NCBI RefSeq assembly: GCF_000006565.2
Contig: NC_031480.1
Coordinates: 5,821,170-5,885,169 of the forward strand
DNA length: 64,000 nucleotides
Source of the DNA: Toxoplasma gondii ME49
Taxonomy: Eukaryota > Apicomplexa > Conoidasida > Eucoccidiorida > Sarcocystidae
Direction of reading: 5' to 3'
The first letter of the stretch is position 1; every line of letters begins with the position of its first letter. Shown here in pieces: positions 1-13,131 of the stretch. The position numbers were made by a program, and so were the translations under genes. The notes beneath the pieces are model-generated. The model ran no database searches. It saw only the letters and a program-made list of their open reading frames with translations, and had not been told where the DNA came from.

Positions 1-1230
1 TTGTGTTTCGCCCTCACGCGCTGCGTGTCCTGCCTGTCCGCGCCGCGCGCTCTCAGAGAAATTCGAAAACTTGAGAAATTCCTGCTGCTCCACCCGTCCA
101 ACAGAGCATTCTGTTCACCAGGTGTACATACACCCGAAGTCGATGTGTCGCGGCGACCAAGCTGCGCACTTTCGGTCAGTTTTAAATATCGCCCCCCCCC
201 CCTCGCGCTAGTCAGCGCCACGCATTGATATCGCTTTCTCGTTTCAAAAACGCGAGTTGTGGACTGCATTCCGAGTTCTTGTTAGCTTCCTACGGAACAC
301 TTAACGTGTGCTTTCAGAGAATCTTCGTGACAAAACGCTCGCCTACTCGAGTTCAACGGCCTGTCTGCTCCCCTATTCGCGCGAGTCTGGCCCCGCACTG
401 AGACTGGGACCAACTTGCTCAGCAGGCCGGCGCTCCTCTTTCCGAAAATTTCAGTTCGCGTGTGAGTTGTTTTTTTCATCGCCGTTTCCCCTCGCCTCTT
501 CGCGTGTCAGGTCCGTGTGGCACTCGATTGCGCGTTCTCTACTGTGGCAGGGTTCTTCGCGGTTCCATCTGTTTTTCCTCTCTTCGTTACTTGCTGTTTT
601 TGCTTTCCCGTTCTTTTGTAGCGTCGAAACTCCTGAACCCGTCACTGCCACGCCTGGGACTCTGCGCTGTCGAACTGGCACAGCGTTTTGTCTTGGCTAG
701 CTGTGCAAGACGTTCCGCGACTTCTCTTTCCCGTTAAAATCTCAAACGTTTAACTTTGCTTGCGTTTGCACGCTCTTCGGACGGATCGGCAACGAAATCC
801 AATTGCTGTGCGGAACTTGTGACGTAGACCAGGCGCGTGACTCTCTGCCGCACCATTCGTCGCACATCGAATTCCCTAACCCTGCGTCGTTTGCTGTCCC
901 TTCCCTCGGTCCATGTGTCTCTCGCCTCTTCCCGCCTCATGTTCTCTCGTCGGTTTGAGCTCCCCGTCTCGGCTGTTTTCTCGCACTAGTTGCATTTTTA
1001 TTTCCAGTTTCCAGCAAGGCTTTCTACTTGTGACACAAGCCCCCGGCCGCGACACGCTGTCCCGCTGTCCGCTCCCGTTTCTCTCGTCTTCCCCATCCAC
1101 TCTCCCACTGCTTCCTCCTGTCTTCCACCTTCCCCTTCCTGCTCTCTCCCTTTGTCATCCTCCCTTTCTTTTCCACCTTCGCTTTCGAGCGTTGTGACCG
1201 CCTCTTTCCTGCTTCCCTTCTCTCTTCAAG
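1..1230. other. Upstream spacer / 5' region of the DHHC gene
   Basis: No supportable gene. The stretch is rich in C and T, especially from about 1050 to 1230, as is common just upstream of coccidian start codons, so it is probably promoter plus 5' UTR of the palmitoyltransferase that begins at 1231. Short open frames on both strands have no recognisable domain. A near-palindrome GGTGTACATACACC lies at 121-134 and a C10 run sits near 190. Confidence 0.5.
121..134. repeat. Dispersed near-palindrome GGTGTA-CA-TACACC
   Basis: The six-base arms GGTGTA and TACACC are perfect inverted copies around a 2-nt centre. The same element, exact or with one mismatch, recurs at 29981-29994, 30217-30230, 32616-32629, 37037-37050, 42165-42178, 44860-44873 and 50185-50198. 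It lies in spacers and in coding sequence. Function unknown. Confidence 0.6.
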
Positions 1231-2093
1231 ATGTATCACGGACCGTCGCCTATGGCGCCTGGCTTGCTGTACCACCAGCCAGAGGGGTATGCACCTGCGC
1301 CTACGGGTCCGCCTCTGCCGCAATACAACGCGCCTCGCGGTTCCGGCTCTGCTCCACCGCAGGCAGGTATGACTTCTCACAGTGCACTGTCTCCGCGGGG
1401 CTTTCCACCCTCGCCTACAAATCGTGCGCCCACGCGAGTCCCCGTCTCGGGGGCCGCGGGAACTTCGCGCAGATCAGGAAACGGCTGCTTCCTGTTCGCG
1501 GTGGTTCTCCTCCTCTCCTTCCTGTACCTCGGCTACGTCTTCATTCTCCTCGCGCCGCTTCTGTGGCCGATCCCCTCGATGCTCGGAAGCGTCCTCTTCG
1601 TCGCCTTCCACTGCTCCTTCGTCCTTCTCCTCGGTGCCTTCCTGAAGGCCGTCTGCACCGACCCCGGACGCGTCCCTGCAAACTGGGGCTTCTACATGGG
1701 CGACGAAAACAAGCGCCGCCGATACTGCAAAGTCTGCAACGTTTGGAAGCCTGACCGAACGCACCACTGCTCCGCATGCGGCAGATGGTACGACATGGCC
1801 GCGAACAACGGCGCGATGTTGCGGTGGAAGGAGAAGCAGAGAGGACGTAGAGAACGAGAGGAAACGTGCAGAAAAAGGAACACACAGACAGCAGGAAGGA
1901 CACTTGTGTATCCAATGCTGGACAAAAGAGGATCACTCAACACGAGTGCTTAAAAAACTCCACATCTGGAAAACAGTGCTTCTTTAGCTCTTCAGAAAGA
2001 GGAGCCGTTTCGTTTTCTAAACAGTTTCGGTGCCACGGTCTCTGATTATGAACGTCGAAAAGAAGCATGGATACACCAAGTCTATACAGATTT

Positions 2094-2130
<37 letters not shown>

Positions 2131-4995
2131 CTACTTGTATATACGCAGAGGTGCAAAGAAATATGGAGAGGTAGGCGGAGCTTCACCGGGAAGAAGAAAA
2201 CGTCACTCTTTTGGGTGAGAAAACTTGATTTTTGCGTGCTGGTTTGTTCCTCAGCGTGCTGAACATGGACCACCATTGCCCCTGGATCAACAACTGCGTC
2301 GGATTTTACAATCGAAAATACTTCATTCAGCTCCTGATTTACGCAATTGCGTGTCTCTTCTTCATCTTCATCCACGGGTAAGGCCACCGTAGAAGAAAGT
2401 CGAGAAAACAAAACCAGTCGTGATTGTGTCCACACAGGAGAACCTGAATATCTCGTTTTTCGCAAAGACAAGTCTTTAGCTCCGGAAACAGTGGTTGCTG
2501 AACGACTCGAGCTGCGGCCGTATTCGGCTGCTTCATCGGACATCTTTTCTGAAAAAAATGGAACTTCCATCTTCAAACGAACTGCAAATCACGTACGCTC
2601 CAAAGAAGAGTCTTGCACGCGCGAGTGATTCCCCTGCACTATCGGCGATGCGCGATCGCCTTGAAGAGACGGTCGTGCGCCAGCAGATGCGTTTATTTTT
2701 CTGAGAGAACCACACATTTCAGTCATGTCGCTTTCGAGGCGTAACTTCACAGCGGCCTGTATGGGCTCTTCTTGAAAACACCGCAGGGAATACACCGAGC
2801 TCAGGGGAAAATCCGAGTTCTCGACTTACTACAAATACATACGCATTTATATATATTTATTTTTGGATATACATATATCTCTGTCTATTTACGTATGTGT
2901 GTAGAAATCTATGCATATAACGGGATACATATGCGTGTGCATCTACATATCGTGCGCGTATATTGAGATGTAAATGATGACCTGGAGAGGAAGAAGAGCG
3001 ACGACAGAGAGTCAGAAACGCAACGGTTTGGTCAAAGACACGTCGAGAGTCGTGAGCTCTCGAGACTGCGAGAAGGGTGGGGTGCACCGGCGCAGAAAAT
3101 CGAAGAACTCCTTCTAGACTTGCAGAGAAAAGATAGAACACTCTGCATGCGGAATCGTGTGTATGTCACAAATGTATCTCTGTTTTCAGATTCTACTTCA
3201 TTTTCGTGGAAAGCATTCGAAGCACTCAGACTCATCCTACAGCACTGGAACACTCGGTCCTCAGCTACGAGCCCGACGCGTCGGCCGTGGCTGTTCTGAA
3301 ATACGTCTACGTCTGTCTCATGCTCTTTTTCTCCATGGTGCTCATCTTTGCCCTCATCCCGTTTTCTAGATTCCACCTCAACCTCGTCCTCAAGGTTCGT
3401 ACACGAAGTCTTTGCAGTTGCAAATCTCTCTGTCTATTCCTGTCTGTGTGTATCGACTTCACTCGATGCATCTGTGCATGACCCTTTCCATACACGTGCG
3501 TAAATCCACCAGTCGACATAGCTTCACGTATGCATGTGTATACCTTTCCATATATATATATATATATACATAAATATATATATGTATGTGTACATATATA
3601 TAGATACATACATATTTGAAAATGCCGACGCAGCTCGCTGTATGCCTCGCTTCTCCACCTAAGTGTATAAACTTCAAACTGTGCAATTCTTTTCTTTTTG
3701 CTGTGTTTTGAGGACGAGTGAACGACTTCGTTTCACGGAAGCTGGATAAAATGCATGCGCTGGTTTCTTCAGAATTCAACGACCATCGAAAACATGGACG
3801 TCGCAAATCGCGACCGAAATCGCTATGACCTGGGCGTCAGCAGGAATATCGAGCAGGTGCGTTTGGATAAGAGGCGCGTTGGGTTTTTGACTTTTTTTCA
3901 CAGTGGAACAGCTTGGAACCCCTCCAGGTTTCCTCTTGTGAAGAGTGGACTGTATGCGCATGTCGAGGTGTCTTTCAATGTTTCTGTTTCTAATCTTCAT
4001 TTCTGCCTCTCCAGCATTACATTTTTCTCAGCGCGTCTCCGTATGTGTATGTCTTGTTTTCTGCTTGCATCTCTGACTTCTCATACACCTATGGAGACGT
4101 AGACGAAGACTCTGAACAGTTCAGCTCAGCAGTGATCAATATCAATGTTGTTTAGGCCTTTTGTGACGTACTTCTTTCCATCTTGCTCGCCATAATCATA
4201 TGTAGCTGTTGCATGTACCTATATATATATATATACATATATATGTATATTTCAGTACATCACATGTTTCAATTAATCCTCAACCTCCAACTCTATATAT
4301 GCATACACATACATTCATGACATGTTTTTAGTGCGAATAGCACAGTTGTTTTGCGATTGGGCCGTTTTGTGGAAATCGTCAATTTCTTTTTTCAGGTGTT
4401 CGGTTCCAACCCGTGCTGTTGGTTTGTGCCGGTCCAATTCGCGGCGAATCGGCCTGTCGGGGACGGCGTCCGCTGGAACATGCACTACATGGTTGCTGAC
4501 GAACATGTGAGAAAAATGACGACCTTCGACTTTTTTCACTCTAAACTCTCACTTTGAATGTGGAGAGCAAACCTCCGCAGCTTTTGCACTTTCTCCTCCG
4601 TTCTTCGGCGTCTCCTGCGCCTCTTGCCGGCTCTCCTGTGTGCTCGCTACACACATGCAGAGGCCTACGTACACGCCGACGAGTCCAAAATGTTGGACAT
4701 CTTTATACTTGCATGTGGACGTCTATGTGTCGCGTCGTGTGACGTGACCTCACATTTGCCCTGTAAATGTACCAAAAGATAGAGACGCACAACAAACGTG
4801 TTGATGGGAGGCTGTCGGAGGTATGCATGGTCTTGTCTGTATACCGCTGGCGTCTGATTGTTCTTCGTCTTACTTTCGCTTTTCTGTGGTCCCCAACTGC
4901 AGTGGCGTTCCGCGTCTGGCGACTGGGAAATACTTCCGTCCAAACCGATGAGTTTCGCCTTCAGCGGGGGGCCAAGTCCATCGACGTTGGGATAG
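1231..4995 (+). CDS. DHHC-type protein S-acyltransferase (palmitoyltransferase), 6 exons
   Basis: Predicted integral membrane enzyme that transfers palmitate from acyl-CoA to protein cysteines. Exons: 1231-1787, 2255-2377, 3190-3394, 3773-3856, 4396-4506 and 4903-4995. They join in phase to 390 residues. Visible features are a Pro-rich N-terminus (1-80), TM1 near 86-107, TM2 near 117-139, a DPG motif at 144-146, and the Cys-rich domain starting CKVC at 166. The catalytic D191-H192-H193-C194 is followed by PW and NNCVG. TM3 lies near 208-233, TM4 near 255-285, and TTIE (298-301) is the family's TTxE motif. The DHHC core is split by intron 1, whose removal rebuilds the last Cys codon before VLNMDHHC. 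The start follows a pyrimidine-rich leader (CAAGATG). The last exon was chosen because it restores the frame. Reading through at 4507 would instead stop at 4557. Family call is firm; the protein's membrane location and substrates cannot be read from sequence. Confidence 0.93.
2097..2126. repeat. (TA)n microsatellite in DHHC intron 1
   Basis: An uninterrupted alternating A/T tract of about 30 bp inside the first intron of the palmitoyltransferase gene. Confidence 0.95.
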
Positions 4996-7746
4996 ATTGA
5001 TCGGCAGAAGTCTTCAGTCCAGACATGTGGCGAGTCTGCTTTTGTGAACACTGTTTTCTGCAGGTGTAGAGAGAAACTCCCCATCGGCGAGAGTGTGGAC
5101 GGGTTTCGGCGCTTCTTTGCTTCGGCCGTCTGTCACGCTTGCCTGTATCATCTCTGTTTAGGAGACCGGAGAAAAGCGAGGACGGAAACCGTCCGATAGG
5201 AGACTCGTCTCTGAGGAAGAACACGGAAACTGTTTGCTTGGAGCGTCGCTGTGGAAGTGCAAAACGCGGGAGGAGACCAGGCGAGAAGACACACTCCGCT
5301 GTGGCGCCTTTCTGGGTGTCTTCTCTCAGTTGAGAGGAGGCGTCGATGAGGATCGTAGAAGAAATTGAGAAAAGTAGAAGGAAGTTGCCTCCGTTTTCTT
5401 TCTTTCTGCCAGAGAGAGAGGCAAGCGATGACCTAGGCCTAGACATAAGAGCGGGAGACGGTGCGCTGTTGAAATTGTTTTCGCCTCCTCTACACGCGTT
5501 GGTCGGACGCACCACGAGGATGTGTGTGCATGCAGTCTGTCGGTCATCCTTGGACACAGACAGAAGACAGAACGCGGTGGTTCGAACCTCGTTCTTAGGC
5601 TTTTCTCTCTTTTTCGCGATGCAGACAAGGATGCTTCTGTTGGGGAGTCGCATGCGGTCAAAGTGAAGAATTGGCTGTGTGTCATGTCGCAGAGGAACGG
5701 GGACAGAAACACAGCCTCGAGGAAAGACAGAGAAACGGTGGGACGCGCCAGATTCTTTTTTATCCTCGGGCGTCTGTGGAGGGATCGCCTCCCTGTCGGG
5801 CTAAACTGGAGACTCGGAGGAAAGAGAGACCCTCTGCTTGGTCCCAGGTGTCAAGACACTTCGTTCCGCCATCTTCTGCAACGGCGGATGTGGATAGACC
5901 TGCGTGCCTCCTCTTGCATACGTTTCTGAAATACACGGGTGGCGGAACCGCAGGAAAAACTGCATCTGCGTCGTGCAGACTCGAGCATTCGTCTTTCTTG
6001 TGCCTTGTCCGAGCCTTCGTTTAGATTTAAACTCCGAAAAACTCTCAGATTCTCACCTGTCCTCCTTCGAGCTGAGTGTGGCTGTAGCGAACGAGCTGCT
6101 AGGTACGCAGGCTCGCGGCCGTGTCGCTGTGTGCTCGCGAAGAGAGAAATGCATTTGCACGTATTGTGACCAGCCACGTGTGTGGAGCTAAACAGTTCCA
6201 CAAACAGGCGTATACCCACATGCATTCGGGTGCACATCTTTTCCCGTTGGAATGTCGCTCATACGGAAAAAAACTCTGCAGGTTTACGTTGTCCTGGCGT
6301 CTGCTGATCTCAAAGGTCGCGTGTAAAAGTCTACGCATGCAGTGGAGAAGGAAAGGAGGGTGTGGGAGGCATGCAGACCGAGACGGGGGCCGAGGCAGGA
6401 AACGACGACGGCTGATGTGGCACCTCGAGAGCGGGGAAGAAGAAGCAGGAGAGCGGGACAAAGGTAGGGACTGTGCGGTACAGCAAGACTTTTGATTTTT
6501 CATCGACTGAGGGAAACTTTTTCATAAAGGATAAGCGAACACAGGCCGCTGCTGCCTGATGTGCTTTATGTTCCAACTGGTTGAGAAGCTTCAACGCGAT
6601 TTTTGCCATGTAAAATTCATTTTATGACAACAAATATGAAAACGAGACTGAACTCAGGCCGTCACGTGCGACCCCAGATCCTTTTGTCTTTCTCCGACCC
6701 GTTCCATCTCAAGCACCGTGTGCGCATCAACCGATGCCCACCACTTCGGAACAGGAATAGAAACTGGATAGGAAACTCCCCTTAATATAACGGCTACGGC
6801 TCTTCAGCACACCTGCCGACGCTCGAGTTGCCCTAGACTCCACTTTCATGCATTCGAGAATGCTAGAGGGGATAAACCGGAGGCACGATTTTTACGACCG
6901 GTTTCCTCACGCTGAATATTTACTGGTTCATCATATCTTCACTGGAGCGTCGAAGATCTATGTAATGCAAGGAAAGGAGTCTGGTTTGTCGCGAGTTCAT
7001 CTGACAGAGTCAGTGCCTGTCCGTTGGATCATGTGGGAAAACCATGCCGGGCATACTTGCATGTGTTTTCCACGTGATCCGTTCGCCTAGCCAGCACTAT
7101 CCGGTTGTTTGGGAGCAGCTGTCGTATTTACGGGTAATATGTGTGCTACGCATAAATGGGTACGAAGTCGAACCAGCACAGGCATTCAGCTGAAGGTCGC
7201 CATAGGCACGTGACAGACAGACGCAGAGAAAGTCGCTAAAAGATATGTGCAGGTGTGATAGAAATCAGCACATCACTCGAAAGACATGCAAGGTTTGCCG
7301 CACGCGACGTCTCCATTTACGGAGGATGTAATACGTTCTTTTCCGAAAAACTATTGCAGGCGAAGCCACGTCCCCAACGTGCACGGGCGTCGCTAGCTAC
7401 AGGTCATTTTCCATCGGCTTCTTTCACCTTTCACAAAGATCTTATGCCTTTTCGGGAACATTTCACCATCGCGGAAACAATCTCACGTTACACCCCTGAC
7501 TTCCCATTCAGATTTGCCGCTCTCACGGAAGTTCGCTTGTTTGCAGCAAGTCCTGGCGCCGCCGACAAAACGTGTTCAAAAATGCTGTGTGCATTGGGAT
7601 GTGCCATCGAGTTCATGGATACTAGCTTTGAATTTGAGGGGAACTGGTTCGTGCAATCCCTTGCTGCCGAGTCATTTTCCAGAAGCCGCAGTAGAGTCTG
7701 TTCAGCGTTGCCAAGTAGCCCAGAGCAACGTGCTGCTTCCTGTAGG
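4996..7746. other. Spacer between the DHHC gene and the secreted-protein gene
   Basis: It should hold the 3' UTR of the upstream gene and the 5' region of the next. Open frames on both strands reach 230 codons (4961-5653, minus) but show no domain or convincing splice chain. The frame of the downstream gene is open from 7255, so its 5' end could be longer than annotated. No RNA gene was seen. Confidence 0.5.
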
Positions 7747-10604
7747 ATGCCAGCTGATGCGGCCTCAGTGCCTGGAAAAATGTCTCTGTTCACTTTTCCC
7801 GTTCGTCTGAAGCATGCCTCCAGCTTCTGGTGGGTGGTGTTCCTTTACCTCGCAGGAATTACTCTGGAGATGCCAGTTTCCGGTCAGTCTGCCTCAATGT
7901 TTTCCCCTGAGTTCTTATGCCTCGGAGCGGCATGCGACCTGATCAAGTGTAGTAGCAATGCAGAGTGTCCTCCATTTCACACATGTACCGGCTACTCCAC
8001 GTCGGTGTTTGGGAAAGGAACGGGACTGTTTGGGGGAAATGGACTTGGCCTCGGTCAGCTTCTGGGGCAACCTATCAGGGGATCGGGAGGTTTTCTCTCG
8101 GCAAGCCCTGCAGTTGCCGCCGGCGTGGTTGACGGTGTCTGGAGTGCGCTGGCACCAGAGTTAAAGCCGCCTATCAAAACCTTGTTCAATCCCAACTTCT
8201 GCGGTAAGTCAAAGGGTTGAAATCTAGGCGAGCACTTGCAGGCAGACGTGATGGTAAGTGTCAGCTTTCTAGGCGACGGGCTTGCAAAGTTTCACCATGA
8301 AACCTCAGACCTCCTCTTGAAATGATTCATAGGAAACGCCAGGGGCAGCGTCCTTGCCACGAAAACACCTCTGTTCAGAATATTAACGCTAGCAAGTGCA
8401 CAAGGTGCTTCAGAAAGAAATCAAAACGTTAGAATTCTGTGTGTAATTGTGTGGAGTTCAAAGGCCCTTGAAACCAACAAACCAAATTTATAAGCTGAAT
8501 GAAGATTTAGAGCGCACCGGTAGAAGACAAGGTGTGCCTGGAAGAGACTTTTCGACTCGTCCTAGCACGATCTCTGTACGAGTGCCACTAATCTTTGGGT
8601 GTCGTTTCTGTCATGTGTCCGATGCAGAGCCGTCTGAGCTGCGACAACCCTCCAATATTGTGACGCCCGGAGGGTACTTCGTTACAACAGACATGCAAGC
8701 GTGGGCACCTCCCGGACCCGAAAGGATCGTCGACCTCCCGGAAGCCAGCACGGTCGGCACTCTATACAACACGCCGTCGATAAATCAAGCTTTCGCTTTT
8801 CGGTCCGCGACTCGCCAACCCGACCGAGAGAGTCCAGCCACTAGAAAGGACGCAGCGTCGAGTGCAAAGCGGCCGTCTCTGCCGCAGGCTTCTATCAACG
8901 GGGGCCTGATACAGTTTTCACAAGACATGAACCAGAACGGTCAGACTGTGATGGTTGCTCGGTCAGTGTACGAGGGACCAGAGAACAGCGTCGATGGAGG
9001 TTTGCCAACTGGGGCTGAAGGCAGCTCTTGGAAGGCACAAAACTCGAACAACACGCGCTCGGCAGAGGCGGAGTCCTTGCCTCGAGCAAGTCAACCAAAA
9101 AGCACGCGTGCTGCTGACGCTCCAACTGCCTCAGCTTTCCGCCCCCGGAAATACAAAGAAGTGCATTCCACCGTCCTCACCTCAGATCCGGCGTCGGCCG
9201 CCGTGAGCATGGTGAGAGAAGAACCCCTTCCGGGTGTGCCCCCGGCACAGACGCAGTCGGCGACAGAGCCGCTGAAACCTTCCCTAAAGGTGGAATCGCA
9301 GTTGAGCCTTCTCTTTGGAAGTGATGGAGAGACCCAGTCGGTGCCACTGGATGAGAAAAAAAAACCTACGCTAACCACTGCTCCGCCACCTGGCAAAGCT
9401 TTGGAGGAAACCGTCCAATCGTACATCATGCAGCAGATCCAGGCACTCGATGACACGCAAGTTGACCTCCTCTTTCAAAAGCTGCTGGGAGATACTTCTC
9501 TGTTTGATGAAACATCCAAACCAGGCAACAGCCAAGTGGTAAGGAGCCTACAGATGTCTGAAAAGACGAACTTCCCAGAGGGCTTGGACGCTCTGTTCGA
9601 CCTGGGGCTCCTGGCCGCCGGCGCCGCCGCCATTGAATTTTTCCCTTTCAACAAGCAACCATTGGTTAGCTCAGTTGGAGTGCAGAATCCGATTCAGTTC
9701 GGCATGAATGTCATGAACGCCAAGTGGGAGGCGCAGATCCACTGCCTGACGCCAGTGGCAACGGCTTACTCTCCTTTGGGAACCGTCATTGTGGATCTGG
9801 CCAATCGCAGCGACTCGCCGTCGATAATCCGGAATGACTTGTTTGAAGCTTTCATCAAGGGGAACAGAGACAACAGCCGCAAACCTTTAGTGTCAGTTGT
9901 CGAGGTCTCCAATTTGCGGGATGTTCGTCGAGACTTTGTGCTCATTGTTTGTAGCCGACCTGGTCGATTTACCACAAAGTTCCAGGTCGACATCTCTTTC
10001 GCTGGTCAAGAAGGAACAGCGTCCAACGTGTGCCCCATCGAAGTCTGTAAGCCTCTCCACGCAGAAAGAAGAGACTGCCTGCCTATTCTGCACAACCGGG
10101 AGACGCATCCAAGGAGGACACAAAATTTTTGAGTGCTTCGCATCTCTACACTTGACAGAATACAACCCGAACGCCTCACCAGGGTCGACACGTTGTCAGC
10201 CCCGTTGTTCTCCGGAGGGGGGGGGAACGTCGACCGGGCATCCCTCCAAATCGCATAGCCGACACAGCCAGTCTATATCCCCTCGATATTAATACAGGTT
10301 CTTCTTCGCTCCATTTATCTATTCGTTCTGTTGTTTTCTTGGCGAGTACTCGGCTGTGATGAAGCCTACCTCGAAGTTGTCTGGGGTCACTGCAGGAACT
10401 CACTACTGATGCCGTTTCTGTCAAGGTTGCTTCGCGCTGTGTTTGTGTGTATCTGTTTTTGCAGTGTGCCAGGAGGGCCTCGAGATCCCGCCTTCTGAGC
10501 TGGCTCTGTTCTTCGAAACAGACGAAGAAGAGGGAGAGCAAGAAGAGTTGCCGCCCGCACCACCCACAGACAAACCCGAAAAGAAAAAGAAAAAAAAGAA
10601 ATGA
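7747..10604 (+). CDS. Predicted secreted protein with lysine-rich tail, family not recognised
   Basis: Exons 7747-8203, 8628-10046 and 10465-10604 join in phase to 671 residues. The ATG at 7747 was chosen because a hydrophobic segment at about residues 25-40 then acts as a signal peptide. The ATG at 7780 is an alternative, and the frame stays open upstream to 7255. After the signal comes a Cys-rich stretch (C58, C63, C68, C74, C80; C-x4-C-x4-C spacing), then a Gly-rich segment with no TM. A Ser/Thr/Pro-rich, probably disordered middle spans roughly 200-420. A compact, hydrophobic, possibly beta-rich C-terminal part contains further Cys. The tail is acidic (ETDEEEGEQEE) and ends in seven lysines. 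The signal peptide and paired Cys suggest the secretory route, perhaps to an apical organelle or the surface; that is inference. No catalytic motif was identified. Confidence 0.75.
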
Positions 10605-13131
10605 GCACGTCGTGACACTAACCCAAAACGTTGGTGTCATGTGTGGCGGTGGGGTACATCTTTTGGTAACAGCCGCCCAAGAAAATACAGCTCACAAATT
10701 CCCCGTAAAAAAACAAGGAATTTTGTTGCTCCCATGGCCACGAGACTCTTCCTCCAGAGAGCACAGCCTGACGATAGTTGAACGGATCTGCTGCGGCATC
10801 GACATGCAAATCCACGGCCAGCACAGCTGATAGAACGATTTCACGTTTTTGTGAGGCGCTGCGGGCATTCTTTTTTTCGTCTTTTCTTATCGCAAACTAT
10901 CCACGCCATGATGGAGTGCTGGACTTGCTTCTTCTGACAATGGTTGATGCGAATCCCGTAGTCATGGATTCTGCTACGGTTTCCCTTTGTATTCTGAGGG
11001 AACGCGCCTCTTTTGTGCACATCAGCAAGTGCCGTGCCAATCAATGTCTCTTTCTGGGTTCCTTCGTTACCGAACTGACTAATCGATCGTCAGAGAAATC
11101 TCCGCTAGCAATTAGAGGCAAGACACTCGAGACAGTCACTGATCTGCCGACATCAATGTGCTTGTTCTGCGTGTGTCGTAGGTAGGGTAAAGCTAAAGAA
11201 CCGTTACCGGAGCTTTCAAAACTAGGGTGAAGCTCTGATACGGCTCCTGCATCCATGCATTTCGCAGAACTCCATTTTGTGAAGACGGTACAAAAGAAAG
11301 CTGATAATACACATGACTCTGATATTGTTACAGGTTTACACAGTTCCCTTTCGAAAGCCATTCAGGTTGCACGCACCATAAGAGTCTCGTCGTACAATTC
11401 AAATCACGAGAAAAGCACTCTTCGCCACCTGCCATATTTCATCCGCTACGAACTGTAAGTGCAGTCCGCCGCGTAAATCTTCGTCTTTTTTCACGAATGC
11501 GTATTATCGCGGGAATGCATATCTCTCTGCACGTCTTTCTGGGAACTGTACAGAAGGCAAGAACGATTGCATACCTATCTGGTCCCTCATCTTGCGAGCT
11601 CTGCCTGTTATTTGCAATAGCGTATAACTGTGAACATCGGGACTCTCGCAGGTTGCAGCTGGCTGCGCTTGTGCGTGCTTTTAGGTAAAATCCCATCTGC
11701 ATCTTTGTGATTACGCTGGTTTTCATCCAACCCTCTGCAACACATACTCAGCCGTGCCGGAGGAAAAACTGCTTCGTGGTGTGCGAGACGCAGAAAAGCG
11801 ACGGCATTACGGGCGAAACGCCTTCTTTTTGACCTCAGCTAAAAAATGGTGTTTCCCCCCACTTGTGCGCCGCTTCTGTTTTTGTCTACTTTCTGAAACA
11901 CGCCCAAGGAAATCTTCTTTCTCCCTTGTTCTCCCGAGTTTGCCAGTCACATGCAACTGGACTACGGCTCCGTTGCGAGTTCTGAGCAGCTGCAACCGGA
12001 GACGTGTGCCTCTGTTGCTTTCCATCGCGTCTCCTCAACTCGCTACTTTTCCGCAATTTTTGCTGCAGTTCGCTTCAGTTCCCTTTTCTCTTTTCTCCAG
12101 CGTACACCATAGCATCAATACAAAGGTAAGGACAAATACACCGCTTTCGACAAATGATTTCAGGCAGTTTCTCGACTGCCAAGACCGCCTTTCTCAGCTA
12201 GTGCTGTCTGAACACGCCGGATGCAACGCGCCAGCGAATGGCAAGTCAGTGACTCCTTTCTTCTTTTCTCCAAACTGTGAAGTGCAAACCATTTTCTTTG
12301 TGTCAGACATTTCTCGGAACGCCTCTCGATTGTGTGTCGCCCCCCGAAAAAGCGTTTCTGCCGGCGACATTCTTTCAAGAGCTCGAACTGTCTGCCGGGT
12401 GACCGCGAGTCTAGCTGGGCACTACGGGGCCAGACGATACACAACGCGTCCGCATTATGTAGGGTATTTTCTTCAGCACAAGGCAAAGAAGAAACGAGAT
12501 TCTGTTGCAACATCCGTACTTTTTCTCTTTTATCTTCCGTGGTTCTTGTCGGTTTCTCCACACCTGCGGCGACAAAGTGAACTGGTTACGTACAGAGTCG
12601 CACACCACCGGCGATTCTGCGAATGTTGACAGCCTCTTTGTGGCAGGATTCACCTGTAAAAAATGTGTTTCCTTTGCGTTCTGAACACATAGACAGAACC
12701 CGCGACGTTTCTTAGTGAAGTTCAAGTGACTTGCCAGGTGGGGAAATTCCTTCTTTCCCAGAACTTTACTCGCCGACAAATTCAAGTTCACCGTTTTGTC
12801 GCACGCTCCGGCCAGAATCACCCGTTTTCCTCTCATTCGCTGGATTAGGAAAACACGGCCTTTTACTTTGTTTGTGTCTGCACAGTCTCCAGAGCTAAAT
12901 ACATACATTCGTATGGTTTTCCATGTGCTATACATATCTGTGCACATAATATATATATATATATATAGATATATATATATATGCTTGTATAGCTGATGTT
13001 CAGTGCGACATTTCCGTTCTAGTTTTTGTGTTGCTGTGGAATACACGGTCCTGTCGGTTGGCGGTCTCGGCCGCGAGCAACTTGGGAGTTTTCTCAGTTT
13101 TTCGCTGGACATTTGCCTTGGATTTTCAGAG
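10605..13131. other. Spacer / long 5' region of the 6PGL-G6PD gene
   Basis: No gene can be supported. A 291-codon frame at 11754-12629 opens with GTG and shows no domain or splice partner. The segment is likely the 3' UTR of the secreted-protein gene plus promoter and 5' UTR of the downstream gene. A potential acceptor (TTTTCAG) sits just before the ATG at 13132, so the 5' UTR may itself be spliced. Confidence 0.45.
12948..12982. repeat. (TA)n microsatellite upstream of 6PGL-G6PD
   Basis: An alternating A/T tract of about 35 bp with one interruption, located about 150 bp upstream of the inferred start codon. Confidence 0.9.

Noticed and set aside
4507..4557. Read-through end of the DHHC gene with a stop at 4557
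   Set aside because: Splicing at 4507 to 4903 uses a GTGAGA donor and a CTGCAG acceptor, keeps phase and gives a normal C-terminus. Read-through remains only a possible isoform.
5573..5592. tRNA B-box-like sequence GGTTCGAACC
   Set aside because: The flanking bases do not form the T-stem, and no A-box or acceptor stem could be placed at tRNA spacing.
11754..12629. 291-codon plus-strand frame
   Set aside because: It begins with GTG, has no domain, and sits in the probable 5' region of the enzyme gene. No splice partner was found.
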